Assembly: GCF_020740795.1 (NCBI RefSeq)
Contig: NC_067299.1
Span: 8,354,001-8,418,000, forward strand
Length of the DNA: 64,000 nucleotides
Reading direction: 5' to 3'
Source: Apus apus
Taxonomy: Eukaryota; Chordata; Aves; Apodiformes; Apodidae
Shown here piece by piece: positions 44,750-57,200 of the stretch; positions within the stretch are counted from its first letter, which is position 1; every line of letters starts with the position of its first letter. The notes below the pieces were generated by a model that had not been told where the DNA came from, made no database searches, and saw only the letters and a program-made list of their open reading frames with translations. Position numbers and translations under genes: made by a program.

Positions 44750-47700
44750 TAGAGGTGGGAGGGTTGTGTTTGTGCCCAAAGAGGGCCGGGCTGGAGCTCT
44801 GCTGGTCCCGCAGCCCAGGCAGGGACAGCCGTGGCACATCTGGGACTGGTGCCAACCTGACTGACACCAACCACAGGGACACATTTGTCCAGGTCTGTGT
44901 CGTGGCTCCAGCACCACCCTCCTCCAACAGGGACTGGGAACTGCTTTCTGGGCAGCTCAGGAGCCCCCAGACCCTGTGGGTGCAGCCTGCAGGATACCCA
45001 GGGTGGGCTGAGCTCTGCCTGCTCTGCTCGCCCCACACATCCTGCCCCTCCTGTTGGCATCAGCCTGATGCTGGTGATAAAGAATTGAGGCAGTTCAAGC
45101 AACAAAACCCATCAGTGGAGAGCTGCAGGAAGGTTGTGTGATGCTGAAAGGGTGGGTGTGATGACTGTGTTAGTACAGGCATGGAAGAAAAGCAGCCCCA
45201 AGGACACCAAGAGCAGGGACAGGTCCTGCATTAGGTGGTGTGGCCCAAAATGTGGTCCAGGAGGTCTTGTGGATGGGTCCCCAGCAGAGGAGTGTCTGGG
45301 GATGGCTGGGAAAGAGGAAAATAAACCACTCCTCTGCTCATGTATAGTCTGTGGTGCCTCTGCATGCTGGTTAGTGTGTGTAGTGCTGGTCACCCTGCTC
45401 CAAGCTGGAGCAGGACTCCAGCTGGGAGTGGGACTGGGACCAGTATCTCTCTCTGTGTTGGGTTTTTACTCTCTGAGTCCTGGCAGAGACCCAGAGGGAT
45501 TGTGCTTATGCCATGTGCTGACAGCTCCTGGGTTTTGTGTTCCCTGAACTCCGGGCACCAGGGGTGGGCAGAGCCCAAAAATGGGATCTTTCTGAAGCTG
45601 TGCCAAGTTAAGATCTGTCCTCACCAGTCACCCTGAGCTCCACGTTCCAGCCTTTGCTGGGAAGCTCAGCAGCCTCTCCCAGCAGCGTTGGCTCCTGCTC
45701 CAAGAGCTGCACCAAGGGCAGGTTTTGGGCAAGGATTCAGTGTGTGTCACCTGGGTCACCTCCCAGCAGCACCCACCGTGGCCTGGCTGGCAGCTCAAGG
45801 TTGCCTGGCACCTCTTCCCCTGCCCACCTGCTGATCCCAACACTGGGATGCAGCTGCACATGGGACCCTCAGCCCAAGGAACCTCACTGCCAAGCATCTT
45901 GCTTTGCTCCCACTGGAGCAAAAACCAAGGGAATGTCATAAAAAAAAAATATGAAAGTGGCCTGTGTCCAGTGGGGCTGCAGGGAGACTTGTTTTTTTCC
46001 TCAGAGAAATGACTTCTTTTCAGAAGGTGTTTATGGAATGGCCAGGCAGGGTGAGGGAAGGAAGCCAGATTATCCATGAAAAAAATGAGAAGTCTTACAA
46101 TGGTGACTTTTAGAGGCCATTTTGCAATGACTTCTCTTCCACAGAGAATTTTCCAGGAGTGGGGGGGTGACACTTCTGCATTAGTCACAGGGTGGCTCAG
46201 CTTTTTGCCCTGGGGGTGGCTCCGTGGCAGCAGGCACACCAGGGTTGGCTGTTTGTCATAGGGAGACTGAGCACCTTGCTCAGAGCTGAGAGAGGAGCAG
46301 TTTGGGCTGACAAGACACCCAAAAGCTTTGGTGAAGCTGCTGTAATGACCACACCTGATTTGGTGGGGAGCAATTATCAAAGCAGCACAGGGGGCAACCA
46401 TCAATCCAGCTCCCCAAGTGATAAATGATGCTGGGAAGATGGGAAAAGGAGGAATAGCTGTCCTGTCAAGTGCTGGTGACACTGATTTTTCTGGGAGATC
46501 CTCCCATTGTAAGGCCTAGGAACATCCTGTCCTGGGTGTCTGTAAATAGCTTCTGGCAGCTCTGTAAGTAAACTAAAATTGCCAGGGCCCTTTTTGCCTT
46601 GATGATGATGATGCCTGTTACCACCTCTGCTAGTGGAGCAACACTCTGAAGGCCCCATGTCCAACCAGCAAGTGCCAGCAGAAGTTCTCCACCAGGGGAG
46701 GGTGGATTCAGAAAGGGGCTCCTGGCTCCTCTGTGCCCTCTGCTCAGGGATGGGCAGGATGGCTGGGGCTTCTGCTTGGACATTTTGTAGTGTTCCTCAC
46801 TACTTGTCCTTGGAAAGAAAATGTAAGAGATGGCAGAGTTAAGAGCTTGAAGGCAGGGACTGAAAGTCAGTGGACTCACTATGTGTTTTTTTTTCCCTCT
46901 TATTTCAAGTATTCTGCACAAAATGTGAGAAGCCTTTTGCTGAGCTGTGAGACACACCCAGGGAGCAAGCACAGGGGAGAGGGGAGGCTGCCACCCCTCA
47001 GGGAAACCTCTTCTCCACCTGGAGCCCAAGATCACCCAGAAGGGGAGCCACTGGAAGGAAGAAATGTTCTACTTGAAGTCCCACTGCTCACCTGCAGCTG
47101 GGGGAAGCACTGCCTGGCAGTGACACCAGCCCAGGGCACTGCCCTGTGTGACTCCTCCAGGGAGGATGGCCAGTCTGGGCAGTGTTTTCTCCTGTCAAGC
47201 ATGAAATGAACCTTTAACTGAGCAGTAATGCAGCCAGCTGCTTAGTTTGTGAGGGTGACTCATGCAGGATGAATTAAGACGTAGGGATTCTGTTCTGGTT
47301 TAGTTCCTGTGCTCTCCTACTGAAGCAGTTTCCCACATGAGAGGAGCTGGAGAGGCAGAGGTGGTTTTTACAAGAGCAATGCTTCTCTGGAGCCAAATGA
47401 GATGTCAACCTGTTCACCAAAGCTAAAGAGGATCAAATCCCCACCTTATCCACAGCTTGTCATTCACAGTGTCTGTCTGCAGCAGGTTTCCTTGTGTTTT
47501 GGGATTGGTTTTTAGGATACAAAGAGCCTGCAACCACTGAGGAGGTCACAGCTGCCAGCCTCAGGAACTGCCCCAGCCTTTCAGTGTTGCTGCAGGAACA
47601 TCAGCCCTGGAACATAACCCTGGAGCCCTGATTTGGCACCATTGTACCATTTATTTATTAAAATGGAAAAGCCTCCAAAGATACTGCAGTGTTTTCTTAT

Positions 47701-50700
47701 GGTTTGCTGTGCTGCAGGTGACGTTGGGTGAGACTGAGGTGGGAGCAGGTGAGATGACATGGAGTGGTGTGCAGGGTCTTAGGGGGAGAAAACGTAGCTC
47801 ATTAGAAGCCTTATTCCTCAGATCCAGGTCAGGAAACTGCTCCAAGAAGGGACACAGCCCATGCTCATGTGTCTGGGACAGGTAAGGGTCCTGAGAAGTG
47901 GAGCTGAGGGTGAGGGAGCCCTGGAGCAGGAGCTGTCAGGTGCTTCCTGCTGCCTGTGGCTTGGCTGTATTTTTAGAAGAATCAGAGAGCACAGGTGGCC
48001 ACTGTTGGTGTGGCTGAAACAGCAGGTGGTTTGGAGGATGGTTTAGGAGAAGACTGACTTGTAACTTCTACAAATGCTTTTGTTCCTGCTTCCACAGGAC
48101 TTCTACAAGAGAGAAAATCTGCTGTGCTTCAGGGGTGTTCCCAGGCAGGGAGCTCAGCCTGGCTTTCTGCTTGTCCCAGCTCCTCCTCACAGCTCTGGTT
48201 CCCTGATGTTTAGATGCTCTGCAAGAAGTGGGCTCAGGTGGGGATCCCAGTGAGCCTGGAGCTGACATGGTGACAGATACAGCCTGTGCTGCCTCTGCAG
48301 GGGCTCACAGACAGGCAGGGAAATGAGGAGATGCCTTCTTTAATGGAGCAGTGTGCCCAGCTCTTGCACATTGCCCTGACATTATCATCCTTGGTGACTC
48401 ACTGGGCACCTAAGAAGCTCTCCCTTCCCATGAAGTGCTGCAGACTGTGGATGTTTTACTGGAAGGGAGGAATGAGTTCTGTCCTCAGTGATGTGTGGAG
48501 ATGTTGCACCTACTGCTGATGCATCTGGTAACTGGATGAAGCCATTAAATGATTAGGGGAAGATTAGCAGCAGTAAGAGATCCTTGGCACACAGTCACAC
48601 ACCCAGCTAGAGAGCTCCCAGAAGGTTCTAGCTGTTAGGTGAGTGCAAAGCCAAAACATCCCAACACAAGCTTTGCTGTTCTCCCTGCTAAGCAGGGAGG
48701 TGGATTAGACCAGTTGACATTTTCCCCATATCAGGTTCCTCCATTTGCCAAAATCTGAGTGTGCAAATTGTGGAGCTGCTGCAAGCAGGGCAGGAGCTGG
48801 ATGTGGAGAATCTTCCTCTTCTGAGCAAACCCCCATTTGCAGCTCTCCAGAAGAGCCAGCTGTAGCAGGGGTGTTAATCCCTTCTTAGATTTGTAAAGCT
48901 CCTGAAATACTTTTCAGCCAGTGGTCTCATTGTGCTGGAAGAAATCCAGGATGGCTATGGAAACTTTCATCAATGTTATTCCAGAAAGACCTTTTGGTTT
49001 TGATTTGCAGTGGGTATGTTTGAGTGTGTTCCCTGACACACTGTCCTTTCAAGACTCATCTTTAGGTGTGCAAGGATTGCTAGAGCTGAACCAGAACTGC
49101 CAGATCCTGTTCTCTGAACATAACACAAGGAGAAACATCTCCCCTGGGTCTGTGTGTCTCTTTCCTCACACTAGGTAGGCAGCCAAGTGAGCAATTCATT
49201 TCCTGTTTTCAATTTAAGATGCATTAGAAAAGTGGTTCTGGCACGGCTGGGGTGGCTCTCCAGGGGAGCTGGGAGCCTCAGCCAGCTACCAGAAAGCAGC
49301 AGCTCTGTGCCCAGGGAGGGTGAGAAACCACCTTTGGTACAACAGGCTGCACTGGTGGTCCCTCAGACTGATCCCATTCCTCTGCTCAGGAAAATAAGTG
49401 TGATTATGTCCCCTTGGTGCTGCAGAGGATGAGTCCAGAAGAGAGTTGGCTCCAAACTGGAGCTGAAAAGAGGCTGAACAGAGTCCAGAAGAAAAGCACT
49501 TCAAGCAGGCAGGAATAGGAACTGTGACCCTCACCCTTCTGCTGCCTCCAGCCCAGCAAACCAGGGGACACACAGGTAGGTGAGGAGCAGTTGTACAAGT
49601 CCCCCTGCTCCCACATCTGCTATTTTATGAAACCTCTGCTGTAACAGCTCTTCCTTCCCCATTCAGCAGGGAACACCTTGAACTGGAAAGCAAAGCCAGA
49701 GAAGGCTGGCTGGGATGTGCAGCCACAGGAAGATTAACCTGCTCTTTAAATTTATTTAAGCTTCTGGGGACAAAAGCTGTGATGCTGTTCTGTCTGTAGA
49801 GAACTCAGCAGCTTAATACTAAATTATTAGTCACATTTAACAGTGTTTGTGCTAGTAGTGACAATTCACTGGCTGGGAATCAAAAGATAAGCTCAATAAA
49901 TATCTAGTGAAGGAAGGATGTACTTTGAGTATGACACCCATTATTCCAAGAGCTGTTTGCTTTATTCCATGTGGGAGCAAGCTCAAATGTGCCTGTGCTT
50001 TAGCTGTCAATTGCCTTGCTCTCCTGCACTTAGAATTAAAAAGGCTCATCTTCAGGGGCTGGCAGAGGAGCTACAGCAAGTCTTGATGGGGCAACTGATG
50101 ATGCTACCAGCTCCTGCTGCTGGGACTCCTCACCCCTGTGCCCCAGGCAAAGAAAAGCAGGGTGCAACCAGGCCCTGCTGCAGCTCAGGGGCCACTCTTA
50201 AAGCCAACTTAGGCTGCCCATGAAGGTCTTTTTAGTGCTGAGAGCTGTGGTGTGGGCAGCTGGATGCTTGGGGTGGAAAACTTCACCAGAATGGGCAGGG
50301 TGAGTGCAGGGAACTTGTACTCTCCTGTGCTTTTTGTGACTGCTATAACCAGAACATACTTAATTACATTAAGGTAGCCCTGCACATAGCTCACATCTGA
50401 CATGGAGGTGGTGAAATTCAATTTATATTTGCTTTCACTCTGTGTTCCACACTTCATTGCTCATCCACACTGGCAAGGTGGTTTCCAAAGCTCAGACAGG
50501 AAAGCATGATGCTCTAGCTTTCTGGTGAGCTGAAACTAGAGTAAAATGGTATCACCTACCTACCCTGGAGGGTAAGAACAGAAAAGGGAACTCAAATGCA
50601 GGGCCTGCCAGAATTTGGTAAATTTAAAAAATAAATATCCATAATAACTAACTGGCACCATGAAGAAATGTTTAGTATTTCTCCTGGGTATGTTTGGTGA

Positions 50701-50999
50701 ATACATCTTCCTTACCCACAGCACATAAACAGCACCTAGGAGTGGCACCTGCCTCAGTTACAGCTTCATTAAAAGCCTTAAAAAAGCAAAAAATGATAAA
50801 TCCTTCTTGGTCCCAGTGAGACCACCACTCATAACCAGGCTTGAGGTGTGATCACTGACAGTGGGATTCAATTTCTGTTGAAAGTGAAACTTCTGTAGCA
50901 TAACTGGTTTGGCTGAGAGCACTAAACTGAGCTGATCACCCTGGATTGTCACAGTCCTCTGTTCTACATTAGTTATACAAGAGGTAAGAGTTCTTGGGT
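44750..50999. other. LAT2-RFC2 convergent intergenic region
   Basis: About 6.2 kb between the 3' ends of the two genes. Scattered open frames occur in several phases, but none resembles a known family or joins through splice sites. No CR1 piece was recognised here. A distal LAT2 poly(A) signal lies at 45320. Confidence 0.65.
45320..45325 (+). terminator. Possible distal LAT2 polyadenylation signal
   Basis: AATAAA about 0.6 kb past the stop, followed within 20 bases by TG-rich sequence. It is the natural alternative if the proximal signal is not used. Confidence 0.45.
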
Positions 51000-51157
51000 T
51001 AAAGTAAACTTAAAGCTTTATTGATCTAAATTTAAAAAGTACAAATCATTTTTACAGTAGAAGGTGTTGATTTAGCCAAACCAAGGCTGTTTGGGTGCAG
51101 AACCCTGGGCAGAGGTGGAGCTGATGCCTGGTAGAGCTGAGGGTTCTGCTGCCAGCC
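51000..51157 (-). other. RFC2: RFC2 3' UTR
   Basis: Short non-coding tail from the TAG to just past the minus-strand AATAAA at 51017-51022. The right end of this entry is the stop; the left end is approximate. Confidence 0.7.
51017..51022 (-). terminator. RFC2 polyadenylation signal
   Basis: AATAAA on the minus strand about 135 bases beyond the stop codon. Confidence 0.75.
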
Positions 51158-51268
51158 CTAACTGGCCATGGGTGCTGCTGTCTTCTGGCACAACCTGCCC
51201 AGCAGCCCAGCCATCTGTAGCAGTGAGTTCACACCTTCTGCAATCTTCATGTGAGTGTACCCAATTTC
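51158..51268 (-). CDS. RFC2: RFC2 exon 11 (terminal coding part)
   Basis: Residues 317-352 and TAG stop ([20 protein letters not shown] through TAAPMAS). Acceptor CCTCAG. Confidence 0.96.
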   Translation of the reverse strand, partial: EIGYTHMKIAEGVNSLLQMAGLLGRLCQKTAAPMAS

Positions 51269-54200
51269 CTGAGGGTAAAGACATTGGGAAAAAAAAAATC
51301 TTCTCTTCCCTCCCTCAATGTCCAGTGTCATCAATGACTAAACAGAACACACCCCTTAATGCTAAGAGACCAACTTCAGAGTCACTCAAACCTCAGTCTT
51401 CTCATGTAGACCAACTAGAATGCTTTTTAAATTGATTTTTTAAAATCAAAGCCTGTATTTTCTCACTTCCTTTGTGGCAGGAGCAAGGTGCATGTATTTG
51501 AGGCCAGGTTTTAAACCTGAAGCATGATCCCATTACACCAGTTTACTGTTTGTCAACTGGCTGTTAATGTAATTTAGTATTTTCCTATCTCCTGGACTAG
51601 AATCAAGAGCTTGAAGTTCTCAAGGAGTTGTTTGAGGCTGTGATGTAAATAATAAAGGCAGTCAAGATTACATTTGTTATTAATTCTAGCTGATCACTAA
51701 AGTGACTTTTGGCACATCTATGGGTGGTTAGATTTTAAGCTTCAAGCAACCATTCTTACTGATAAACTGGTGAGTGGGGGGAAAAGAAGCAGTAGTAAGA
51801 AGTTAAATACTTATTTTTTTGCACTAATATAAAGCAAATGTCAAAGAGAAAGCCTTGAGGCTGCCCCTGTGTTTAGGGATCACATCCTCTTCTTAAAAAG
51901 GCCCAAAAGATCCAACCAGGAACTAGGTGAGCACTAACCTTGATAAATTCCAGTTTCAGATATTCTGGCATTTGAAAGGTCTTACACACACGGAAGATGT
52001 TGCCAATCACATCTTCTGGAGAGTATCCAAGTCTCCACAGGTGGGCAAGAATCTGTGTAGGCAAGAATAATCCCATCTTTATCTCCACAGCTTGTCAGGT
52101 AAGTCAAGTATATTCACTTTTGGAATATACAGCTACTGGAACTGCAGGTACTGTTTATGAGATGATTTAACCCCAACTGTTTAGCAAGGAGTGTCAATAC
52201 AACTTGTTTTTTGCTTGTTGGGTTATTCACCTGCACATAAAAAGGATTTCATTGATCAACTCATCTGCATGGTTTTGCTCTTATCTTAAAAATAAAACCA
52301 ACACACACTGTGAATTCTTCATAACTAACAAGAATTCTGTAGAGAAGAAGTGCCTGTGCAGCCACAGCACATCAAAACCAACCTTGTAAGCTTCATCAAT
52401 ATCTGCATTTACACAGTGTTGTATCATTTCTTTCACCAACAGAGGATGAGGCTCATCACACACCTGTATCAAAGAGGAAATATTAGAAGACCTGGTATTC
52501 TCACCCAGTTTCTATACAGCTCATTTACTGAGTTAGACACATTCTAAAATCCAGCTGAAATTTCAAGGAATCTGACTTTCCTGGTGACACAGCCATTCTG
52601 TCATGGGAGAGTCAATAGCACAAAATGAGAACACTCAGGTAACAGATTCAGAAGTTATCACTGTGAAATTTCCCAGCAGTTACATGATTTGTGTGTGCAC
52701 TGAAAGACCTGGAAAGCCACAGGGTCTCAGGCATGCTGTCAGGGACTGCCAGCACTCTTTCCCTTTTGAGAAGGCACAGACCTTTTTACAGCCCAGTGCT
52801 GCCATTGCTACATCCCTGGTGCTGTCTGCCAACTGGCAAAGCACTTTGGAGGCTCAGATATCTGCCTGGAAGTCTCACACAGCCAAATTCCCAACATCAC
52901 TCTTTTATACTCTTACTAACCTTAAAGACATTTTCACTGTTTATAAAGCCAAATCCAGAATATGTGGACTGTAAGTTGTTTAATGCCTGTGAAAGAAAAA
53001 AAAAACCACAACACAACAACTTCATTTATTTTCTCAAGTGCTCAGCTTCTCACTCCCCTCCTCAGGGTGCAAAACACTTCTCAGAAAGTGATGCCAAAGA
53101 AGCAGCTCCCAATTAAGCAACAGAGTAAACCACAAATGTATGAAGACTTGGTTTCCTCCCACAAATTTGGTATCCAGTTCCCACAAATCCACTTTTAAGG
53201 AGCAGATCCACCTTAAAAACTTACAAAACCAACCAGTTGAGTTACTCTTCTACCCCAGGTCACATCCCTTTTGCTTTACTTCTCCAAAGAGAAATCACTG
53301 AGAGCCACAATTCCAAGGTGTTTTTCCTTTAAACAGAAAGCTGCTTCATTGCCATTCTTCTTTTACCTGTCTCATGTCTCCTTGGGCTGTGAAGATAATG
53401 GCTTCTAGCCCATCATCTGTGTATGGCACATCTTCTTTTTCAACAATTTTCAGGAGTCTTGCAAGGATCTGTGCATCTGTCAGCTTGGTGTAACGCAGCA
53501 CTGCACACCGGGACTGAATAGGTTCTGGGCACAGGGAGGTGTAATTAGCATTTCTCTCTCTTTCCTCTCCCAAATCATCAGCATTTCCCTCTTTTCCCCC
53601 ATAAAAAAAATCATGTGTTCATCTTGGAAGAAGCTATCTCAGCTCCCAACTCTCCATTTGTCTCCTGTTAAAGAACAAGTTATCTCCAGAGAGAACACAG
53701 GATCTCTTTAATCACACACACACACATAGTCCTTCACCTGAATCCAAATGTAGGCTGTTTTGGTTTTTTTCCCAGATATGTGCAATCATCTATAAAGCTC
53801 ATCTTCTTCTGGTTTTCTGAATGTTTATTCAGAATGTGTATTTTTACCACTTCACTTTTTTTAAAATGAGAACTGAAGAGTTTCATTACAAACAAAACTT
53901 GTTCGCTTTTCATCCTTAGGAGGATCTTCATGAGAACAGGAAGCTTAACTCTCTCAAGTAAAATACTTGTGGATTCTGCACTCCCTCTGTTTCTACCTCT
54001 GTGCAGGAAATGTCTGTCAGGTTTATCAAACATCAAGTAATAATATCTATTTTAATGGCTAAACAAGGCAAGTCTAAACTCTACCACGTGTCAGCCTACA
54101 GGCAAACGTGAAGATTATGCTGCAAAAAGGACAACAAAAGGGGTTCAACACCCAGTAAACAACACATCAAGCATCTTAAGCTGTAGCAGAGTTGGATGGA

Positions 54201-57200
54201 GATTAAGCCCCAAGTGTGAGAACTCTGCTTCTGCAGTCATTCATAGCACTGTCCACCAAAACCAGCAGCTCAGAGGGTTTACCAGCTACACAAACACACT
54301 CTTCTTTCACTAGCTGGATGTGCAGGTGGTTTGATTCTTTCAGAAGCACCTTGGTTTCCTGCAACAAGCAGGTCCAAGGTATTTCTGCAGGCTGCCTTGG
54401 AAGTTTGCCAGCAGCAAGGAGAACACAGGACAAAGCAGCCCAGGGACTAGCAGGACTTTACCTATGATCTTGTCAGAGGCATTGCAGGCAAGCGCAAAAC
54501 GAGTTGTCTTGGAATAAATCTCCATTGTTCTCCTCAGTGCTTGCTGGGCTCCATCTGTCATGCTGGGGGAGAAGAGGAGGCAGGACAGATTTTGCCCTTA
54601 TTAGATGCAGCCTAATAACTATTTTTATACAAGCTTCAGAGTGTATTGATATTTAACACTGCTTTGTAAATTACTTGGTATTCGGGCTTGGTAAAGGAAG
54701 CAGCTTTTTGAGGTCATGTGGACAAGTCACCCCACGGTGCAGGTAACCACTGAGACCTCAAAACTAACACAGAAAATGAAGCCACTAATACTCTGAAGAA
54801 TCACAGACTGATTTGAGTTGGAAGGGACCTTAAAGATTATCTAGTTCCAACCCCCTGCCATGGGCAGGGACACCTCCCACCAGCCCAGGCTGCTCCAAGC
54901 CCCATCCAACCTGCCCTTCAACACTGCCAGGGATGGGGCAGCCACAGCCTCCCTGGGCAACCTGGGCCAGGGTCTCCCCACCCTCCCACAGAAAATACTG
55001 CTACTTATTTGGAGACAGAGAATGTCCAGTTTTCATCCAGTGAAACAGTCTATGTAAGCCAGACTCATTTCAGAGAGAAAGAACCAGTGAACTGGAAGAT
55101 GCTGTTTCTCATCCAGCTAAATCACAAGGTGCTTCACCCCAACATTCAGCATCTCCTTGGAAAGAATCATCTCTGCTTGATACCAGTGATCTCCTAAGAA
55201 CACTGTTCAACACAGAATTATCTCCTGATTAATTTATTTTTTTATATATATATGCTGATAGAAACATCTAAGACTGTCCAAGACAGCAGCTCCACAGACA
55301 GGACAGATCCAGCACATGTCACACAGTGGTCAAGACAAAACCAACCTACCTGTCTGCTTCATCAAGGATGATGATTTTATGTCGACCTTTGGGGAGTGTG
55401 ACCTTCTGCTGGGCAAACATTTTGATCTTATTTCTCACAACATCAATGCCTCTGGAACAAGAAGCCAAGGGATTCATGATCAGTTGAGTGAAATTTATGT
55501 AAGGGGTTCTGTTCAGCAGCCAGAGTGGCTGAAATGCTCCTGAGCTCTCCATTCTCCTGCTGTTTGCTCCTGCCCCTTCAGCTGTGCCAGTCTGACTGCT
55601 GTGAAACCATGCTGGAAGCCAGACATCCCAACTGGTTCAGATTTAAACACCAATAATCCTCATTTTTGGAGGTTCTGAAAAAACTGATTCAACAGTAGCA
55701 GTGTACATGCATACAATCAGTAACCTTACTTGCAGGACTGCCACAAAATGACAACTTTGGCAAAAGGTAGGGGTGAAAAATGGAAGGGCAGAAGCAGTTA
55801 AGATTGCTCTGGCAGCATTTCACACAGCTACATCCACAGATCCAGCTGTAAGGTTAGGAAAAACAGCTGGATAGACTGTGTCATACTAGGACAACACTTC
55901 CCTAGACAGAGTGCCAACAAAGACTTAGGTGAAAAAATAAAGGATTTTTACTTTTTTGTTCTGTTTAGAAAATGAATGTTGTGATTCTAAAGCTCTTCTA
56001 TAACTGATACTAACAAAGGCAGGTAAAATGTGTTGTAGTCATAGAATCATGGAACGGTTTGGGTTGGAAGGGACCTTAAAGACCATCCAGTTCCAACCCC
56101 CTGCATGGGCAGGGACACCTCCCACCAGCCCAGGCTGCTCCAAGCCCCATCCAACCTGCCCTTCAACACTGCCAGGGATGGGGCAGCCTCCAGGAGATGT
56201 CCTGCTTCATTTTGGGTCTGCTACAGAGCTTGGGAAATATAATCAGCCCTTAGTGCTTGCTCCTTGGAGCAGTGTCAGTGTCCTCTACATCCCTAACACC
56301 CTTATCCTACATTTTAATCCCCAGCTGCCTTTCAAGACCTAATTTCTACCACTTCACTTTATTAAAATAAGCACTGAAGAGTTCCATTACAAACAACAAC
56401 TTGCTCACTTTTCATTCTTAGGAGGATCTTAACTCTTTCAAGTAAAAGATCTTCAAAGAGCTTAACTCTCTGAAGTAAAATCAAGAAAGCATTATGGATT
56501 CCTCACTCTATCTGTTTCTACCTCTGTGCAGGAAAGTATCTATCAAGTTTATCAAACATCAAGTAATAACTATGTTGACAGGTGGACACCAAGGACTGCC
56601 TAACTTTTAGTTAGAAAAACTGCATTAAAACAGGTACTGAAGGCCTTACTCTAGTATTAAAGCTGCACTAAAAATAAAAATGGATACTTGCCTCTTCATT
56701 AAAAGTTGAATAAGGTTTATTCATTCTCTCTCACCTGTCATTTGAGGCATTCAGCTCCAAAACAGCATCCTTTAATGCAGGACCAAGCAGAGCACGAGCC
56801 AAGCAGAGGATACTGGTGGTTTTACCTGTGCCTGGGGGACCCTAGAAATGCACCAGAGAAGGAATTGCTGGTAAGTCTAATGTCATTTTCTAAGCTGCAC
56901 CCTCCTCAGTCATGAAAAACAGCTGCAAGAGAGGAACTGCAGGGAGAACATCAGACCAGAGGCTGCCCCACTTCAGGATTCTGCCTCCAACAGGGGCAAA
57001 ACACCAGAGGAAGGAGCACAAGACATGAGGGCAGAGTTAGTTTTTAACAGCAGAGTGTTCACTGCTTGTGGGCTCTGCCAAGAGCTCTGCTCCATGGCCA
57101 CACAGTCCACATCTCCCACAAGATTCAGGCACAATGCACCCCTGGACTGGGGGCCAGATGTCAGAACCCAGCAATACTTACAGCAATTATGATATTTGGT

